Program-made: the position numbers and the translations under genes
Source: an uncultured Gluconobacter sp.
Lineage (GTDB): Bacteria > Pseudomonadota > Alphaproteobacteria > Acetobacterales > Acetobacteraceae
DNA: 36,960 nucleotides
Direction: 5' to 3'
Assembly (NCBI GenBank): GCA_937880175.1
Contig: CALFLO010000019.1
Coordinates: 1 to 36,960, forward strand
Part shown: in pieces, positions 8,499 through 16,830 of the stretch
Layout: each line of letters begins with the position of its first letter
How positions within the stretch are numbered: the stretch's first letter is position 1
The notes under the pieces: generated by a model
What the model was told of the DNA's origin: nothing
Database searches by the model: none
What the model saw: the letters and a program-made list of their open reading frames with translations, nothing else

Positions 8499-10193
8499 AT
8501 GGTCAATTCTCCTTCCGTGTCTTCCCGCCTGTCGAATGATCGTGTGATCCGTGCCGACCATGGCTCCGAGATCACCGCGAAGTCATGGCAGACTGAAGCG
8601 GCCATGCGGATGCTGATGAACAATCTTGATCCGGACGTTGCGGAGAAGCCTTCGGAGCTTGTTGTTTATGGCGGTATTGGTCGGGCGGCACGGAACTGGG
8701 ACTGCTATGACCGGATCGTGGAATGCCTTAGGGAGCTGGGTGACGAGGAGACGCTGGTTGTGCAGTCCGGCAAGCCGGTTGGGGTGTTCCGGACGCATTC
8801 CAATGCGCCGCGTGTGCTGATTGCGAACTCCAACCTCGTGCCGCACTGGGCCACCTGGGAGAAGTTCAACGAACTCGATCGGGCGGGGCTGATGATGTAC
8901 GGCCAGATGACGGCCGGGTCCTGGATCTATATCGGAAGTCAGGGGATTGTTCAGGGGACGTACGAGACCTTCGTTGAAATGGGTCGCCAGTATTACGGCG
9001 GTGACCTCAAGGGCCGCTGGATCCTGACGGGTGGTCTGGGGGGGATGAGCGGTGCGCAGCCGCTGGCCGCCGTGATGGCGGGTGCATCCATGCTCGCGGT
9101 GGAATGTGAGCCTTCGCGTCTCCAGAAGCGTCTGGAGACGGGGTATCTGGACCGGCAGGTGCAGGATCTGGATGAGGCGCTGGAAATCATTCATGACGCC
9201 TGTGCGAAGGGCGAGGCTGTTTCCGTGGGGCTTCTGGGGAATGCCGCGGAAGTTTTCCCGGAGCTGGTGCGGCGTGGCATTCGTCCGGATGGGGTGACGG
9301 ACCAGACATCCGCCCATGATCCGCTGAACGGCTATCTGCCTGCGGGCTGGTCGCTGGAGAAAGCTGAGAAGCTGCGGATCACGGATCCGGCAGCGGTTGA
9401 GAAGGCTGCGCGGGAGTCCATGCGGCTTCAGGTCGAGGCCATGGTGGCGTTTCACCGGATGGGCGTGCCGACGTTCGATTACGGTAACAATATTCGCCAG
9501 ATGGCGCTGGAAGAGGGGCTGGAAGATGCCTTTGCCTTCCCGGGTTTCGTGCCTGCCTATATCCGGCCGCTGTTCTGCCGGGGGATTGGTCCGTTCCGCT
9601 GGGCGGCGCTGTCGGGTGATCCGGAGGACATCTACAAGACCGATGCGAAGGTCAAGGAGCTGCTGCCGGACGACAAACATCTGCATAACTGGCTCGATAT
9701 GGCACGGGAAAAAATCCAGTTTCAGGGTCTGCCGTCCCGGATCTGCTGGGTGGGTCTCGGGGACCGTCACCGGCTGGGTCTGGCGTTCAACGAGATGGTG
9801 GCCAACGGAGAGCTGAAGGCTCCGATCGTGATCGGGCGCGATCATCTGGACAGTGGTTCGGTGGCCAGTCCCAATCGTGAAACGGAAGCCATGCGGGATG
9901 GATCGGACGCCGTTTCCGACTGGCCGTTGCTGAATGCTCTGCTCAATACCGCTTCGGGGGCGACCTGGGTGTCGCTGCATCATGGCGGTGGTGTCGGGAT
10001 GGGATTTTCCCAGCATTCGGGCATGGTCATTGTTGCAGATGGCACAGAGGATGCCGCAGCCCGTCTGGGGCGTGTGCTGTGGAATGATCCGGCCACGGGT
10101 GTGATGCGGCATGCCGATGCCGGCTACGACATTGCTGTTTCCTGTGCGCATGAAAAGGGCTTGAACCTGCCCATGATTACGAACAGGAAATGA
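8499..10193 (+). CDS. hutU: Urocanate hydratase (urocanase)
   Basis: Converts urocanate to imidazolonepropionate, step 2 of histidine degradation, using tightly bound NAD+ in the cytosol. The sequence follows Pseudomonas HutU almost throughout: AKSWQTEAAMRMLMNNLDP, VVYGGIGRAARNW, QSGKPVGVF, YGQMTAGSWIYIGSQGI, YIRPLFCRGIGPFRWAALSG and the active-site-type Cys in RICWVGLG (residue 414 from this start). The chosen ATG at 8499 has GGAG nine bases upstream, giving 564 residues. An earlier in-frame ATG at 8478 has no ribosome site. It follows the TonB receptor by 47 bases and ends at a strong terminator. Complete, with no missing key residues noticed. Confidence 0.96.
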   Translation: MVNSPSVSSRLSNDRVIRADHGSEITAKSWQTEAAMRMLMNNLDPDVAEKPSELVVYGGIGRAARNWDCYDRIVECLRELGDEETLVVQSGKPVGVFRTHSNAPRVLIANSNLVPHWATWEKFNELDRAGLMMYGQMTAGSWIYIGSQGIVQGTYETFVEMGRQYYGGDLKGRWILTGGLGGMSGAQPLAAVMAGASMLAVECEPSRLQKRLETGYLDRQVQDLDEALEIIHDACAKGEAVSVGLLGNAAEVFPELVRRGIRPDGVTDQTSAHDPLNGYLPAGWSLEKAEKLRITDPAAVEKAARESMRLQVEAMVAFHRMGVPTFDYGNNIRQMALEEGLEDAFAFPGFVPAYIRPLFCRGIGPFRWAALSGDPEDIYKTDAKVKELLPDDKHLHNWLDMAREKIQFQGLPSRICWVGLGDRHRLGLAFNEMVANGELKAPIVIGRDHLDSGSVASPNRETEAMRDGSDAVSDWPLLNALLNTASGATWVSLHHGGGVGMGFSQHSGMVIVADGTEDAAARLGRVLWNDPATGVMRHADAGYDIAVSCAHEKGLNLPMITNRK

Positions 10194-10203
10194 GGTCTCA
10201 GAG

Positions 10204-10233
10204 GCGCATTCTTCGGGAATGCGCTTTTTTTTT
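10204..10233 (+). terminator. Rho-independent terminator after hutU
   Basis: Stem GCGCATTC / GAATGCGC (8 base pairs) around a TTCGG loop, followed by nine T residues, 10 bases after the hutU stop. It ends the receptor-hutU unit. It also shows that the ATG at 10219, inside the stem, is unlikely to start the next gene. Confidence 0.88.
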
Positions 10234-10260
10234 GATTATGACAGGATAACTGCGATCATC

Positions 10261-11466
10261 ATGACAGGGATACAGGCGACCCGTTATCTTCCGGGGCGGC
10301 AGCTTCTGCTGCTGTCTCTGGGGCTCAGCATCTGCTCCGGGTGTGCGTATCTCGGTTCGTCCGTGATGCCCTTTCAGATTGATGCACTGATGTCAGGGCT
10401 GCATCAGTCCGCCAGCCGGGCGGGAATGTTCGGTTTTTTCGAAATCATGTCCTTTGCGGTTTTCATGATGGTGCTGTCTCGCCTGAAGGGGCGGGTTTCG
10501 GTTGTCATGACGGCTTTTCTGGGGGCCGGTCTGGCTGCCGTTTCGTCTCTTCTGACGGCGGCTGGTCCGTCGTCATCGGTCTGGACCTGGGGGTGTGCCA
10601 TTCTCTTTGGTCTGGGGGAGGCCCTGCTGGGGCGATCTTATGTCTGCGCGGCTTCGGCGAGCAGGAACCCTGACCGGATGTATGCCATTTCAAATGGTGG
10701 GGGGCTGATTGTTCTGGTTGCGGTTATTGATGCCATTCCCCATGCAACACGAAGCTTTGGCGAGCTGGGTGTGTTTGTGGGCATCGCGGCCATTGTGGCG
10801 ATTATTGCGCCTTTCATGATGACGCTCCGGCATGCGCCGCCGCTGCCCGTCCGGCAGAGTACGGAAAAGATGCGTCTGACGCCCGGTGGGGTGGCTTTGC
10901 TGTTTATCTGGGTCGGATCGTCTCTGGGCTCGAGCATGGCATGGTCTTTTGCCGAGCGTGTTGGCCGGGCCATTCATCTGTCGGCCGATTATATTGTTTT
11001 TCTCTCGACGGTGGGAATTGTGTCGAGTGTTCTGGTCAGCTTCGTTGTGGGGGCGCTGGCCCGTAGTCTGCGCCGGGAAATCATTCTGCCACTGACGCTT
11101 GTGGGAACGGGTGTGGGAGGGCTTCTTGCGTGTTCCGCGTGGGATTCCTGGAGCTATACGGCGGGTGTGATCATCTACTGGAACTGTTCCATGCTATCTT
11201 ATGCGTGGCTGCTGGGAAGTGCCGCGGCGCTGGACCATACGGGGCGTATCGGGACGTTCTGTGGCGGTATGGACCGCATGGGATATGCTCTGGGGGCACC
11301 GCTTGGAGGGCTGATTATTGATCATTCCTCCTTTTCGATGCTGGGAGTGGCAGGGTGTGCAGCCTGTGTTGTCAGCATTCCGTTCGGGCTGCCGGTGCTT
11401 CTCAGGGAGATCCGGGCTTCCGGGGTGGAAACCTTGCCCGGCGCCAGTCTTCCCGAGGCCGGCTGA
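10261..11466 (+). CDS. MFS-type transporter in the hut cluster
   Basis: A polytopic inner-membrane protein of about 401 residues with roughly 12 hydrophobic segments (first near residues 15-37, last near 360-380) and short charged loops such as RLKGR and LARSLRRE typical of the major facilitator fold. The frame opens at ATG 10219, but that codon lies inside the hutU terminator stem, so I chose the ATG at 10261. A weak AGGA lies about 15 bases upstream of it. It converges on the hutH-like gene. Its place inside the hut genes suggests import of histidine or urocanate, or export of a product such as formate or glutamate. That is inference; I recognise no specific subfamily. Confidence 0.72.
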   Translation: MTGIQATRYLPGRQLLLLSLGLSICSGCAYLGSSVMPFQIDALMSGLHQSASRAGMFGFFEIMSFAVFMMVLSRLKGRVSVVMTAFLGAGLAAVSSLLTAAGPSSSVWTWGCAILFGLGEALLGRSYVCAASASRNPDRMYAISNGGGLIVLVAVIDAIPHATRSFGELGVFVGIAAIVAIIAPFMMTLRHAPPLPVRQSTEKMRLTPGGVALLFIWVGSSLGSSMAWSFAERVGRAIHLSADYIVFLSTVGIVSSVLVSFVVGALARSLRREIILPLTLVGTGVGGLLACSAWDSWSYTAGVIIYWNCSMLSYAWLLGSAAALDHTGRIGTFCGGMDRMGYALGAPLGGLIIDHSSFSMLGVAGCAACVVSIPFGLPVLLREIRASGVETLPGASLPEAG

Positions 11467-11475
11467 ACTTCGGTT

Positions 11476-12966
11476 TCAAGCTGGAGACTCTTTCAGCATC
11501 CACGTCTCAAGGCGCGTGATATCGGTCGCGAGGGGATGATCTTCTTCGTAGAGGGGAATGATGGTCCGGATGCGGTTGTAGAGAGCCCGGGTGCGGGGGG
11601 CGATGTCCTGAGCGATGTCTGCGAGGTCTATGGCCTGACAGAGGGCCAGGAGCTCGATGGCGAGGATGGAACGTGTATTGGCGACAACGTCCCGCGCCTT
11701 GAGGGCCGCGGGGGTTGCATGCACAAGAATATCTTCCTGAAGGCCTGAGGTAATGCCGCCATCCAGACTGGCGGGAAGGGCATTGCGGCGGTTGGCGCTC
11801 ACCAGTGAGGCGGCCGTGTACTGGGCGATCATGAAGCCGCTTCCCGTTCCGGAATCGCTCGACAGGAAGGGTGGGAACGGGCTGATCAGGGGGTTGATCA
11901 TGCGATCCAGACGCCGTTCGGCGACTGCTCCCAGAGAGGCCATTGCGATGGCGGCTTCGTCCATGACGCGGGCGATGCTGGCGCCTACGGCATGGGCTTC
12001 GGAAAAGGCACCGATGCCAGTTTCGTCCTCAATGATCGCCGGATTGTCCGAAAGGCTGCGCAGTTCCTGTGTGACGGTCTGGCTGATGCCGGAGAGGGCG
12101 TCGTGGACGGATCCGTGGATATGGGGGATGGCGCGGAGACTCAGGGCATCCTGTGTTCGCTGGCCTTGGGATTTCGCAATCCGTGCCGAGTCTGTCAGGT
12201 CCCGGTTGAGGCCGTGCGATACGGTGTGATGGCCGGGCATGACGCGCAGTTTCGCGGAACGGGGATCGAATGCACGCTGCTGCCCTCCAAGGACGTCAAA
12301 GGTTGCGGCAGCAATCCGGTCGGCCCACTGGAGGCAGTTACGCCCTTCTTCAGTGACGAGGCTGGCGACCCCCGTTGCGCAGGAGAGGCCGTTGACAAGG
12401 CACAGCCCTTCCTTTGCTTCAAGAACGAGGGGCTCGAAACCAAGCTGGCTGAGAACCCTGGCGGCTGGTTGATGTGTGTCGCCGACTTTGAGGGTTCCAT
12501 GACCGATCAGGGTCAGGGAAATATGAGCCATGTGTGTGAGGTAGCCGACGGAGCCATCCCGTGGAACGATGGGGAGGCAGTCATGATTTAGAAGCGCAAC
12601 AAGACGATCAATGATTTCCGCACGCAGGCCGGAATAGCCCAGACAGTATCCATTGACGGCGCAGGCCATGATGGCGCGTGTGGCTTCAGCGCAGAGCGGC
12701 TGGCCGACACCTGTTGCATGGCTGAACAGGATTTTTCGGGAAAGGGTGGACTGCTTTTCGGGGGTTATCCGGGTGTCTGACAGGCCGCCAACCCCCGTAT
12801 TGAGGCCGTAGGCTGCGGCCTCGTTCTCCACCAGGGTGCGCAGGCGCCGGTGCGCGTCCTGAAGTCGTTGTCGCGCTGCCTGCGAAAGCCGGATCTTTTT
12901 TCGTTTCCGGGCAATGTCGCAGATGTCCTGCGGGGAGAGAGGCTGATCGAGCAGGAGTTCGGTCAC
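11476..12966 (-). CDS. hutH: HutH-like (histidine ammonia-lyase family) protein lacking the MIO tripeptide
   Basis: A 496-residue member of the HAL/PAL lyase family, which deaminates histidine to urocanate. It keeps YGLNTGVGGL (53-62), SHATGVGQPL (82-91), GYSGLRAEIID, AKEGLCLVNG, LSDNPAI, SGFMIAQYTAASL and LQEDILVHATPAA. Active HutH has GSVG-ASG-DLAPLAHMSL, where Ala-Ser-Gly cyclises to the MIO electrophile. Here GSVG (138-141) is followed directly by YLTHMAHISL, so the three cofactor residues are absent as a clean in-frame deletion with Asp changed to Tyr. It starts at GTG 12966 with AGGG eight bases upstream and an operator-like palindrome just beyond. It lies downstream of hutC on the same strand. 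It is the only HutH candidate in the island. It may be a divergent paralogue or use different chemistry, so the symbol is provisional. Confidence 0.8.
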   Translation of the reverse strand: MTELLLDQPLSPQDICDIARKRKKIRLSQAARQRLQDAHRRLRTLVENEAAAYGLNTGVGGLSDTRITPEKQSTLSRKILFSHATGVGQPLCAEATRAIMACAVNGYCLGYSGLRAEIIDRLVALLNHDCLPIVPRDGSVGYLTHMAHISLTLIGHGTLKVGDTHQPAARVLSQLGFEPLVLEAKEGLCLVNGLSCATGVASLVTEEGRNCLQWADRIAAATFDVLGGQQRAFDPRSAKLRVMPGHHTVSHGLNRDLTDSARIAKSQGQRTQDALSLRAIPHIHGSVHDALSGISQTVTQELRSLSDNPAIIEDETGIGAFSEAHAVGASIARVMDEAAIAMASLGAVAERRLDRMINPLISPFPPFLSSDSGTGSGFMIAQYTAASLVSANRRNALPASLDGGITSGLQEDILVHATPAALKARDVVANTRSILAIELLALCQAIDLADIAQDIAPRTRALYNRIRTIIPLYEEDHPLATDITRLETWMLKESPA

Positions 12967-12979
12967 GAAGGCACCCTGA

Positions 12980-12993
12980 ATTGTCTATACAAT
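12980..12993. promoter_or_regulatory. Likely HutC operator before hutH
   Basis: ATTGTCTATACAAT, palindromic except for one mismatched pair of positions, 14 to 27 bases upstream of the hutH GTG. It shares the TGT...TACA form with the elements in the hutC/hutD and hutF/hutI control regions. Confidence 0.6.
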
Positions 12994-13046
12994 AGAGAAC
13001 TCTAGAGGTCCTGCGCTGGTGACGTCAATCCGCCGGGCGGTGCCTT

Positions 13047-13832
13047 TCAGGGGCGGTAGCGGCCGCCGAAGCTGTAGCGATTTCCTGAATACGTAAAGAT
13101 GCCTTTCATGACGACGCGACCTTCGACCCAGGTCCGGCGCATCAGTTGCAGGCAGGCTTCAGGTTCCGCAAGCTGGAGAAGGGTGCAGATGCTTTGAGGG
13201 GGGGTTACGGCAAAAACGACATGCTCGATCTCTTCCGGCCCTGCGATGCCATAGAGGTGGCGGTGGGGATTGATGCGGGTGAAATCCTGTTCCAGATAGT
13301 CCGGAGCGAAATGCGGCGAGACGTACCGCTCTTCCAGTTGCAGGGGCAGGTCGTCTTCGTAATGGACGATCAGGGAGCGGAACAGGCGTGTGCCGGGGCG
13401 CTGTTCAAAGGCTGTGGCCAGATCGCTGTCGGCACGCACCGTTTCCACGGCAATAACTTCGGCGCGGTGCTGATGGCCGCTGGCTACGATGTCATCGATG
13501 ATATCGCGGATTTCCAGAAGCTCGACGCGCTTTGCGGGCTGGGCGACGAATGTGCCAACGCCCTGGGCGCGGCGGACGATCCCGTCGGCCGTCAGTTCAC
13601 GCAGGGCCCGGTGGATCGTCATTCTTGAGATACCGAGCTGTTCGACGAATTCATGTTCGGAGGGCAGCCGGTGGCCGACTTTCCATTCTCCGCAGTCGAT
13701 ACGCTCGATGATGAAGGCTTTCACCTGTTCGTAACGTGCGATGGTCTTCGTCTTGTCCAGGATCTGCGACACGTCTCCCGTTGCCTTTTCTTCTCTTGAG
13801 GACGGATCTGCCCCCTTTGGGCAGGGGAGCAT
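13047..13832 (-). CDS. hutC: Histidine utilisation repressor, GntR/HutC family
   Basis: DNA-binding repressor whose inducer in the family is urocanate. About 261 residues. The N-terminal winged helix (about residues 33-100) has RYEQVKAFIIERIDCGEWKV, HRLPSEHEFVEQLGISRMTI and HRALRELTADGIVRRAQGVGTFV. A UTRA ligand domain follows to the C-terminus, with HRAEVIAVE, PLQLEERYVSPHFAPDYLEQ and the final GNRYSFGGRYRP. The frame is open further upstream, but ATG 13832 has AGGA six bases before it and leaves hutD free on the other strand. It is divergent from hutD across a 64-base gap that holds a TGTACTTACA site, and upstream of the hutH-like gene on the same strand. Confidence 0.92.
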   Translation of the reverse strand: MLPCPKGADPSSREEKATGDVSQILDKTKTIARYEQVKAFIIERIDCGEWKVGHRLPSEHEFVEQLGISRMTIHRALRELTADGIVRRAQGVGTFVAQPAKRVELLEIRDIIDDIVASGHQHRAEVIAVETVRADSDLATAFEQRPGTRLFRSLIVHYEDDLPLQLEERYVSPHFAPDYLEQDFTRINPHRHLYGIAGPEEIEHVVFAVTPPQSICTLLQLAEPEACLQLMRRTWVEGRVVMKGIFTYSGNRYSFGGRYRP

Positions 13833-13852
13833 TTCTGATCCTGCCGGGTTAT

Positions 13853-13862
13853 TGTACTTACA
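13853..13862. promoter_or_regulatory. Likely HutC operator between hutC and hutD
   Basis: TGTACTTACA, with perfect TGTA/TACA arms around two bases. It lies 20 bases upstream of the hutC ATG and 34 bases upstream of the hutD ATG, well placed to control both genes including autoregulation. Confidence 0.58.
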
Positions 13863-13896
13863 TATCAGACACACCCATAAGCAGGCGTATGAACAT

Positions 13897-14490
13897 ATGA
13901 AGCCGGATCCGGAAAATGACAATCTTTTCCCGCCTGCCTGTATGCCGCGGCGGATTGGCGATCTGGTTCCACAGGCGTGGAAAAATGGCGGTGGCCTGAC
14001 GCGGGTCATTGTCCATCATGAGGGCTGGCGCCTGAGTGTGGCTGACATCACGCAGGACGGAGAGTTCTCCCGTTTTCCGGGGGTGCGGAGGCAGATCGCC
14101 CTGTTGACGGGAGCTGGCGTGCGGCTCTGTCTTTCTGATGGAACGGAACGTGATGTGGCCCGGGTTGGGGAGATCCTGACGTTTTCCGGTGAGCTGGGCG
14201 CTGACGCCGTTCTGGTGGATGGGCCGGTTCAGGTGGTGAACCTGATGCATCCCGTATCCTGCGCATGTCGCATGGATGTGGTCAGGGCTGAGGGCGCGCG
14301 AGGCTTTGATGTGCCTGCCGGGGCGGCGGTGCTTATTGTGCGGGGGAACTGGGTGTTTGATGGCGCGTCGGGGCAGCCGCAGACCGGGCGGGCAGGGGAC
14401 TTTCTCGTGCTTCCGGAAGGGGCGGCCGGGAGGCTGAGAGCGGAAGAAGGGAGTGAGGACGCCCTTCTGTACTGTATCGCCCCGGCCTGA
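13897..14490 (+). CDS. hutD: HutD/Ves family cupin-like protein
   Basis: About 197 residues of the HutD/Ves family, small double-barrel cupin proteins found in many hut loci. HutD is thought to be an accessory, possibly governing, factor in histidine utilisation rather than a pathway enzyme. Seen here: AWKNGGGLTRVIVHHEGWRLSVADITQDGEFSRFPGV-type sequence at about residues 27-62, matching the family start, then VQVVNLMHP and a C-terminal beta-rich half. ATG 13897 is chosen because the frame upstream overlaps hutC; its ribosome site is weak. Divergent from hutC and convergent with hutG, 11 bases apart. Confidence 0.85.
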   Translation: MKPDPENDNLFPPACMPRRIGDLVPQAWKNGGGLTRVIVHHEGWRLSVADITQDGEFSRFPGVRRQIALLTGAGVRLCLSDGTERDVARVGEILTFSGELGADAVLVDGPVQVVNLMHPVSCACRMDVVRAEGARGFDVPAGAAVLIVRGNWVFDGASGQPQTGRAGDFLVLPEGAAGRLRAEEGSEDALLYCIAPA

Positions 14491-14501
14491 CCCTTCGAAG
14501 T

Positions 14502-15308
14502 TCAGGACTGGGGAGACGGACGCCAGTCTGCGGCTGTATTCAGCAGTTGTTCGATAGCTGCCGAGAGATCTGCGGCGGCCTGAAGGTTGATGGGCCAGGG
14601 GTCAAACTCGGACGCAAGATACGTGGACTGTGCGATTTCGAGCTGAATGGCATGAAGGTTCGCTTCAGGCTGACCATAATGACGCGTTGTATAACCTCCC
14701 TTGAAACGGCCGTCGCGGACATGGGTGTAGGAAGGCAGCGTTTCTGCGCGGGCGAGGAGTGTCCCGGCCAGTGAGGGGGCACAGGATTGTCCGCTGTTCG
14801 TGCCGAAATTCAGGTCCGGTAGCCGGCCTTCGAACAGTCTGGGAATTTCAGAGCAGATGGAATGTGCATCCCACAGGATGGCCCATCCGAACTCTTCCTT
14901 CAGCCGGTTCAGCTCGGCTTGTATGGCGTCGTGATAGGGTTGCCAGTACTGTTCCGTTCGTACGGCGATCTCGGCGGCATCAGGTTCCTGCCCTTCCTGA
15001 TAGATGGGCTGCCCATCAAAGCCGAGCAACGGCACTAGGCCGGTGCTTGGGCGTCCGGCGTAGAGGGCGGCATCGTCTCTTCCGCGGTTCAGATCCACCA
15101 CATAGCGGGAGAAATTCGCCCGCAGGATGCCGATCCCTTTTGATAAGGCGAAGGCGTAGAGATGCTCCATGTACCAGTCGGTATCGGGCAGTCTTCTGCC
15201 ACGCGTGGTCATGCGGTCATCCATGCCCGGCGCCAGTCTGTCGCCTGCATGGGGGATTGTGATCAGGATCGGGAGGGAGCCGGGGCTGAAGGAGAAAATG
15301 TTCGTCAT
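14502..15308 (-). CDS. hutG: N-formylglutamate deformylase
   Basis: Hydrolyses N-formyl-L-glutamate to glutamate and formate, the last step of the five-step histidine route. A 268-residue FGase-family protein with LPILITIPHAGDRL (12-25), RLPDTDWYMEHLY (39-51), RANFSRYVVDLNRGRDD, ILWDAHSI and KGGYTTRHYG. The conserved His, Asp and Glu metal-ligand candidates sit in IPHAG, DTDWY and WDAHS. Second gene of the hutF-hutG unit: hutF ends 19 bases upstream on the same strand. The pairing with HutF, not HutG-type formiminoglutamase, fits the Pseudomonas-style pathway. Confidence 0.92.
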   Translation of the reverse strand: MTNIFSFSPGSLPILITIPHAGDRLAPGMDDRMTTRGRRLPDTDWYMEHLYAFALSKGIGILRANFSRYVVDLNRGRDDAALYAGRPSTGLVPLLGFDGQPIYQEGQEPDAAEIAVRTEQYWQPYHDAIQAELNRLKEEFGWAILWDAHSICSEIPRLFEGRLPDLNFGTNSGQSCAPSLAGTLLARAETLPSYTHVRDGRFKGGYTTRHYGQPEANLHAIQLEIAQSTYLASEFDPWPINLQAAADLSAAIEQLLNTAADWRPSPQS

Positions 15309-15327
15309 CGTTCTGATCCGGAAAATA

Positions 15328-16698
15328 TCAGGCAGCCATCAGGGTGCGCAGCGTTGCGTGAAAGGCCTTGGTCAGGCGGGCTTCATCGGCATGATGACCA
15401 TCGGTGATGCGCCATTGTCCGGCGCACATGACGTGACGGACCGGGGGGCTTGATGTTGCAAAAATGGCGGAGTCGAGAATGTCGTCATTTTGAAGGTCCG
15501 GCAGTGACAGGCACCGCTCGTCGAGGACGCAGAGATCGGCGCGGGCACCCGGTTGCAGGCCATTGAGCGACATGCCGCAGGCCTGTGCTCCCCCGGCGAG
15601 GCTCTGGCGATACAGCCATGCGCCAATCGATCCTTTCTGTTCCGGCGGAAGGGCTACACAGCGCTTTTGGCTTTGCAGACGCAGGCCATATTCCAGAAGA
15701 CGAATCTCTTCCCATGGGCTGAGCAGGACATTGCTGTCACTGCCGATACCGAAACGTCCCGTTTGTGCGACATAAGCCTCGAACGGGAAGATGCCGTCTC
15801 CGAGATTGGCTTCGGTAATCGGGCAGAGGCCTGCGACGGCTTCGGAGCGGGCGATGGCGGTGACTTCCCCTTCCGAGAGATGGGTGGCGTGAACGAGGCA
15901 CCAGCGGGCATCAACGGGGAAGTGGTTCATCAGGTGTGCGACGGGGCGCTGTCCTGTGGCGGCAAGGCAGGCTTCTACTTCACGCTGCTGTTCTGCAATG
16001 TGGATATGGATGGGTGCGCGGGGGCCCGCTGCCTGCAACAGATTGCCCAGGCCCTGGATGTCGACGGCCCGGAGGGAGTGCAGGCCCACGCCGGTTGTGA
16101 CCAGCGGGGAGCCCCGCCATTCGGACTGGAGGTCGGAGAGAATGCGGGCGATTGTGTCGGGGGTGCTGGCGAAGCGTTTCTGGGCGTCATTCAGGGGGCT
16201 GCCGTCAAACCCGCCGCGTGCATAGAGGGTTGGAAGGAGTGTGATTCCGATACCTGCATCCGTAGCGGCTGCGGCGAGGCGGGAGGATATTTCGGCGGGA
16301 GACGCATAGGCGCGTCCGTCGATTGCATTATGGAGATAGTGAAACTCGGCGACCTGTGCGTAGCCGGCTTTCAGCATCTGCATATACAGGAATGCGGCTA
16401 CATCCTGCATCTGCTCGGGCGAGATGCGGTGCGCGAGCTGGTACATGCGCGTGCGCCATGTCCAGAATGTATCGTCCGGGTTCTGTTTTCGCTCTGCCAG
16501 CCCTGCCATGGCCCGCTGGAAAGCGTGGGAATGGAGGCTGATCTGCGGTGGTACGACCATTTCCAGAAGCGGGACGTCTGTTTTTTGAGTGCTGTCGGGC
16601 GTGATGGATGAGAAAGTTCCGTCAGCCTCTATGGTGATCTGGACATTGTGGCGCCATCCCTCTGGAAGGAGGGCCTGTTTTGCAAACACTTCGGTCAT
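15328..16698 (-). CDS. hutF: Formimidoylglutamate deiminase
   Basis: Amidohydrolase-superfamily zinc enzyme that converts N-formimino-L-glutamate to N-formyl-L-glutamate and ammonia. 456 residues, close to P. putida HutF (about 453). It has the metal motif SLHSHAFQRAMAGL near residue 60, then IHIAEQQREVEAC, LVHATHLSEGE and the catalytic Asp region FGIGSDSNVLLSPWEEIRLLEYG. The frame is open far upstream, but ATG 16698 begins MTEVFAKQALLPEGW, the normal family start, and has TGGA about 10 bases before it. Leads the hutF-hutG unit. Divergent from hutI across a control region with a perfect palindrome. Confidence 0.93.
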   Translation of the reverse strand: MTEVFAKQALLPEGWRHNVQITIEADGTFSSITPDSTQKTDVPLLEMVVPPQISLHSHAFQRAMAGLAERKQNPDDTFWTWRTRMYQLAHRISPEQMQDVAAFLYMQMLKAGYAQVAEFHYLHNAIDGRAYASPAEISSRLAAAATDAGIGITLLPTLYARGGFDGSPLNDAQKRFASTPDTIARILSDLQSEWRGSPLVTTGVGLHSLRAVDIQGLGNLLQAAGPRAPIHIHIAEQQREVEACLAATGQRPVAHLMNHFPVDARWCLVHATHLSEGEVTAIARSEAVAGLCPITEANLGDGIFPFEAYVAQTGRFGIGSDSNVLLSPWEEIRLLEYGLRLQSQKRCVALPPEQKGSIGAWLYRQSLAGGAQACGMSLNGLQPGARADLCVLDERCLSLPDLQNDDILDSAIFATSSPPVRHVMCAGQWRITDGHHADEARLTKAFHATLRTLMAA

Positions 16699-16781
16699 CA
16701 CGAAATTCCAGGTTGCATGACATGGAAGCGCTTCAGGGAGCGTATTCCGTTTTCTATGCGGGATCATAATGGGATTGACTG

Positions 16782-16797
16782 ATATGTATATACATAT
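16782..16797. promoter_or_regulatory. Likely HutC operator between hutF and hutI
   Basis: Perfect 16-base palindrome ATATGTATATACATAT containing TGTATATACA. It lies 34 bases before the hutI ATG and 84 bases before the hutF ATG, and is the best of the three related hut elements. Confidence 0.65.
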
Positions 16798-16830
16798 ATC
16801 ACCGTACCCGGAACAATTCGGAGAAGCACC

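Noticed and set aside
8583..10151. A 522-codon minus-strand frame opposite hutU
   Set aside because: The hutU protein is unmistakable on the plus strand. The antisense frame is Arg/His/Pro-rich with no motif.
10219..10260. N-terminal extension of the MFS transporter from ATG 10219
   Set aside because: The ATG is inside the hutU terminator stem and its T tract codes for Phe-Phe-Phe. The ATG at 10261 is preferred.
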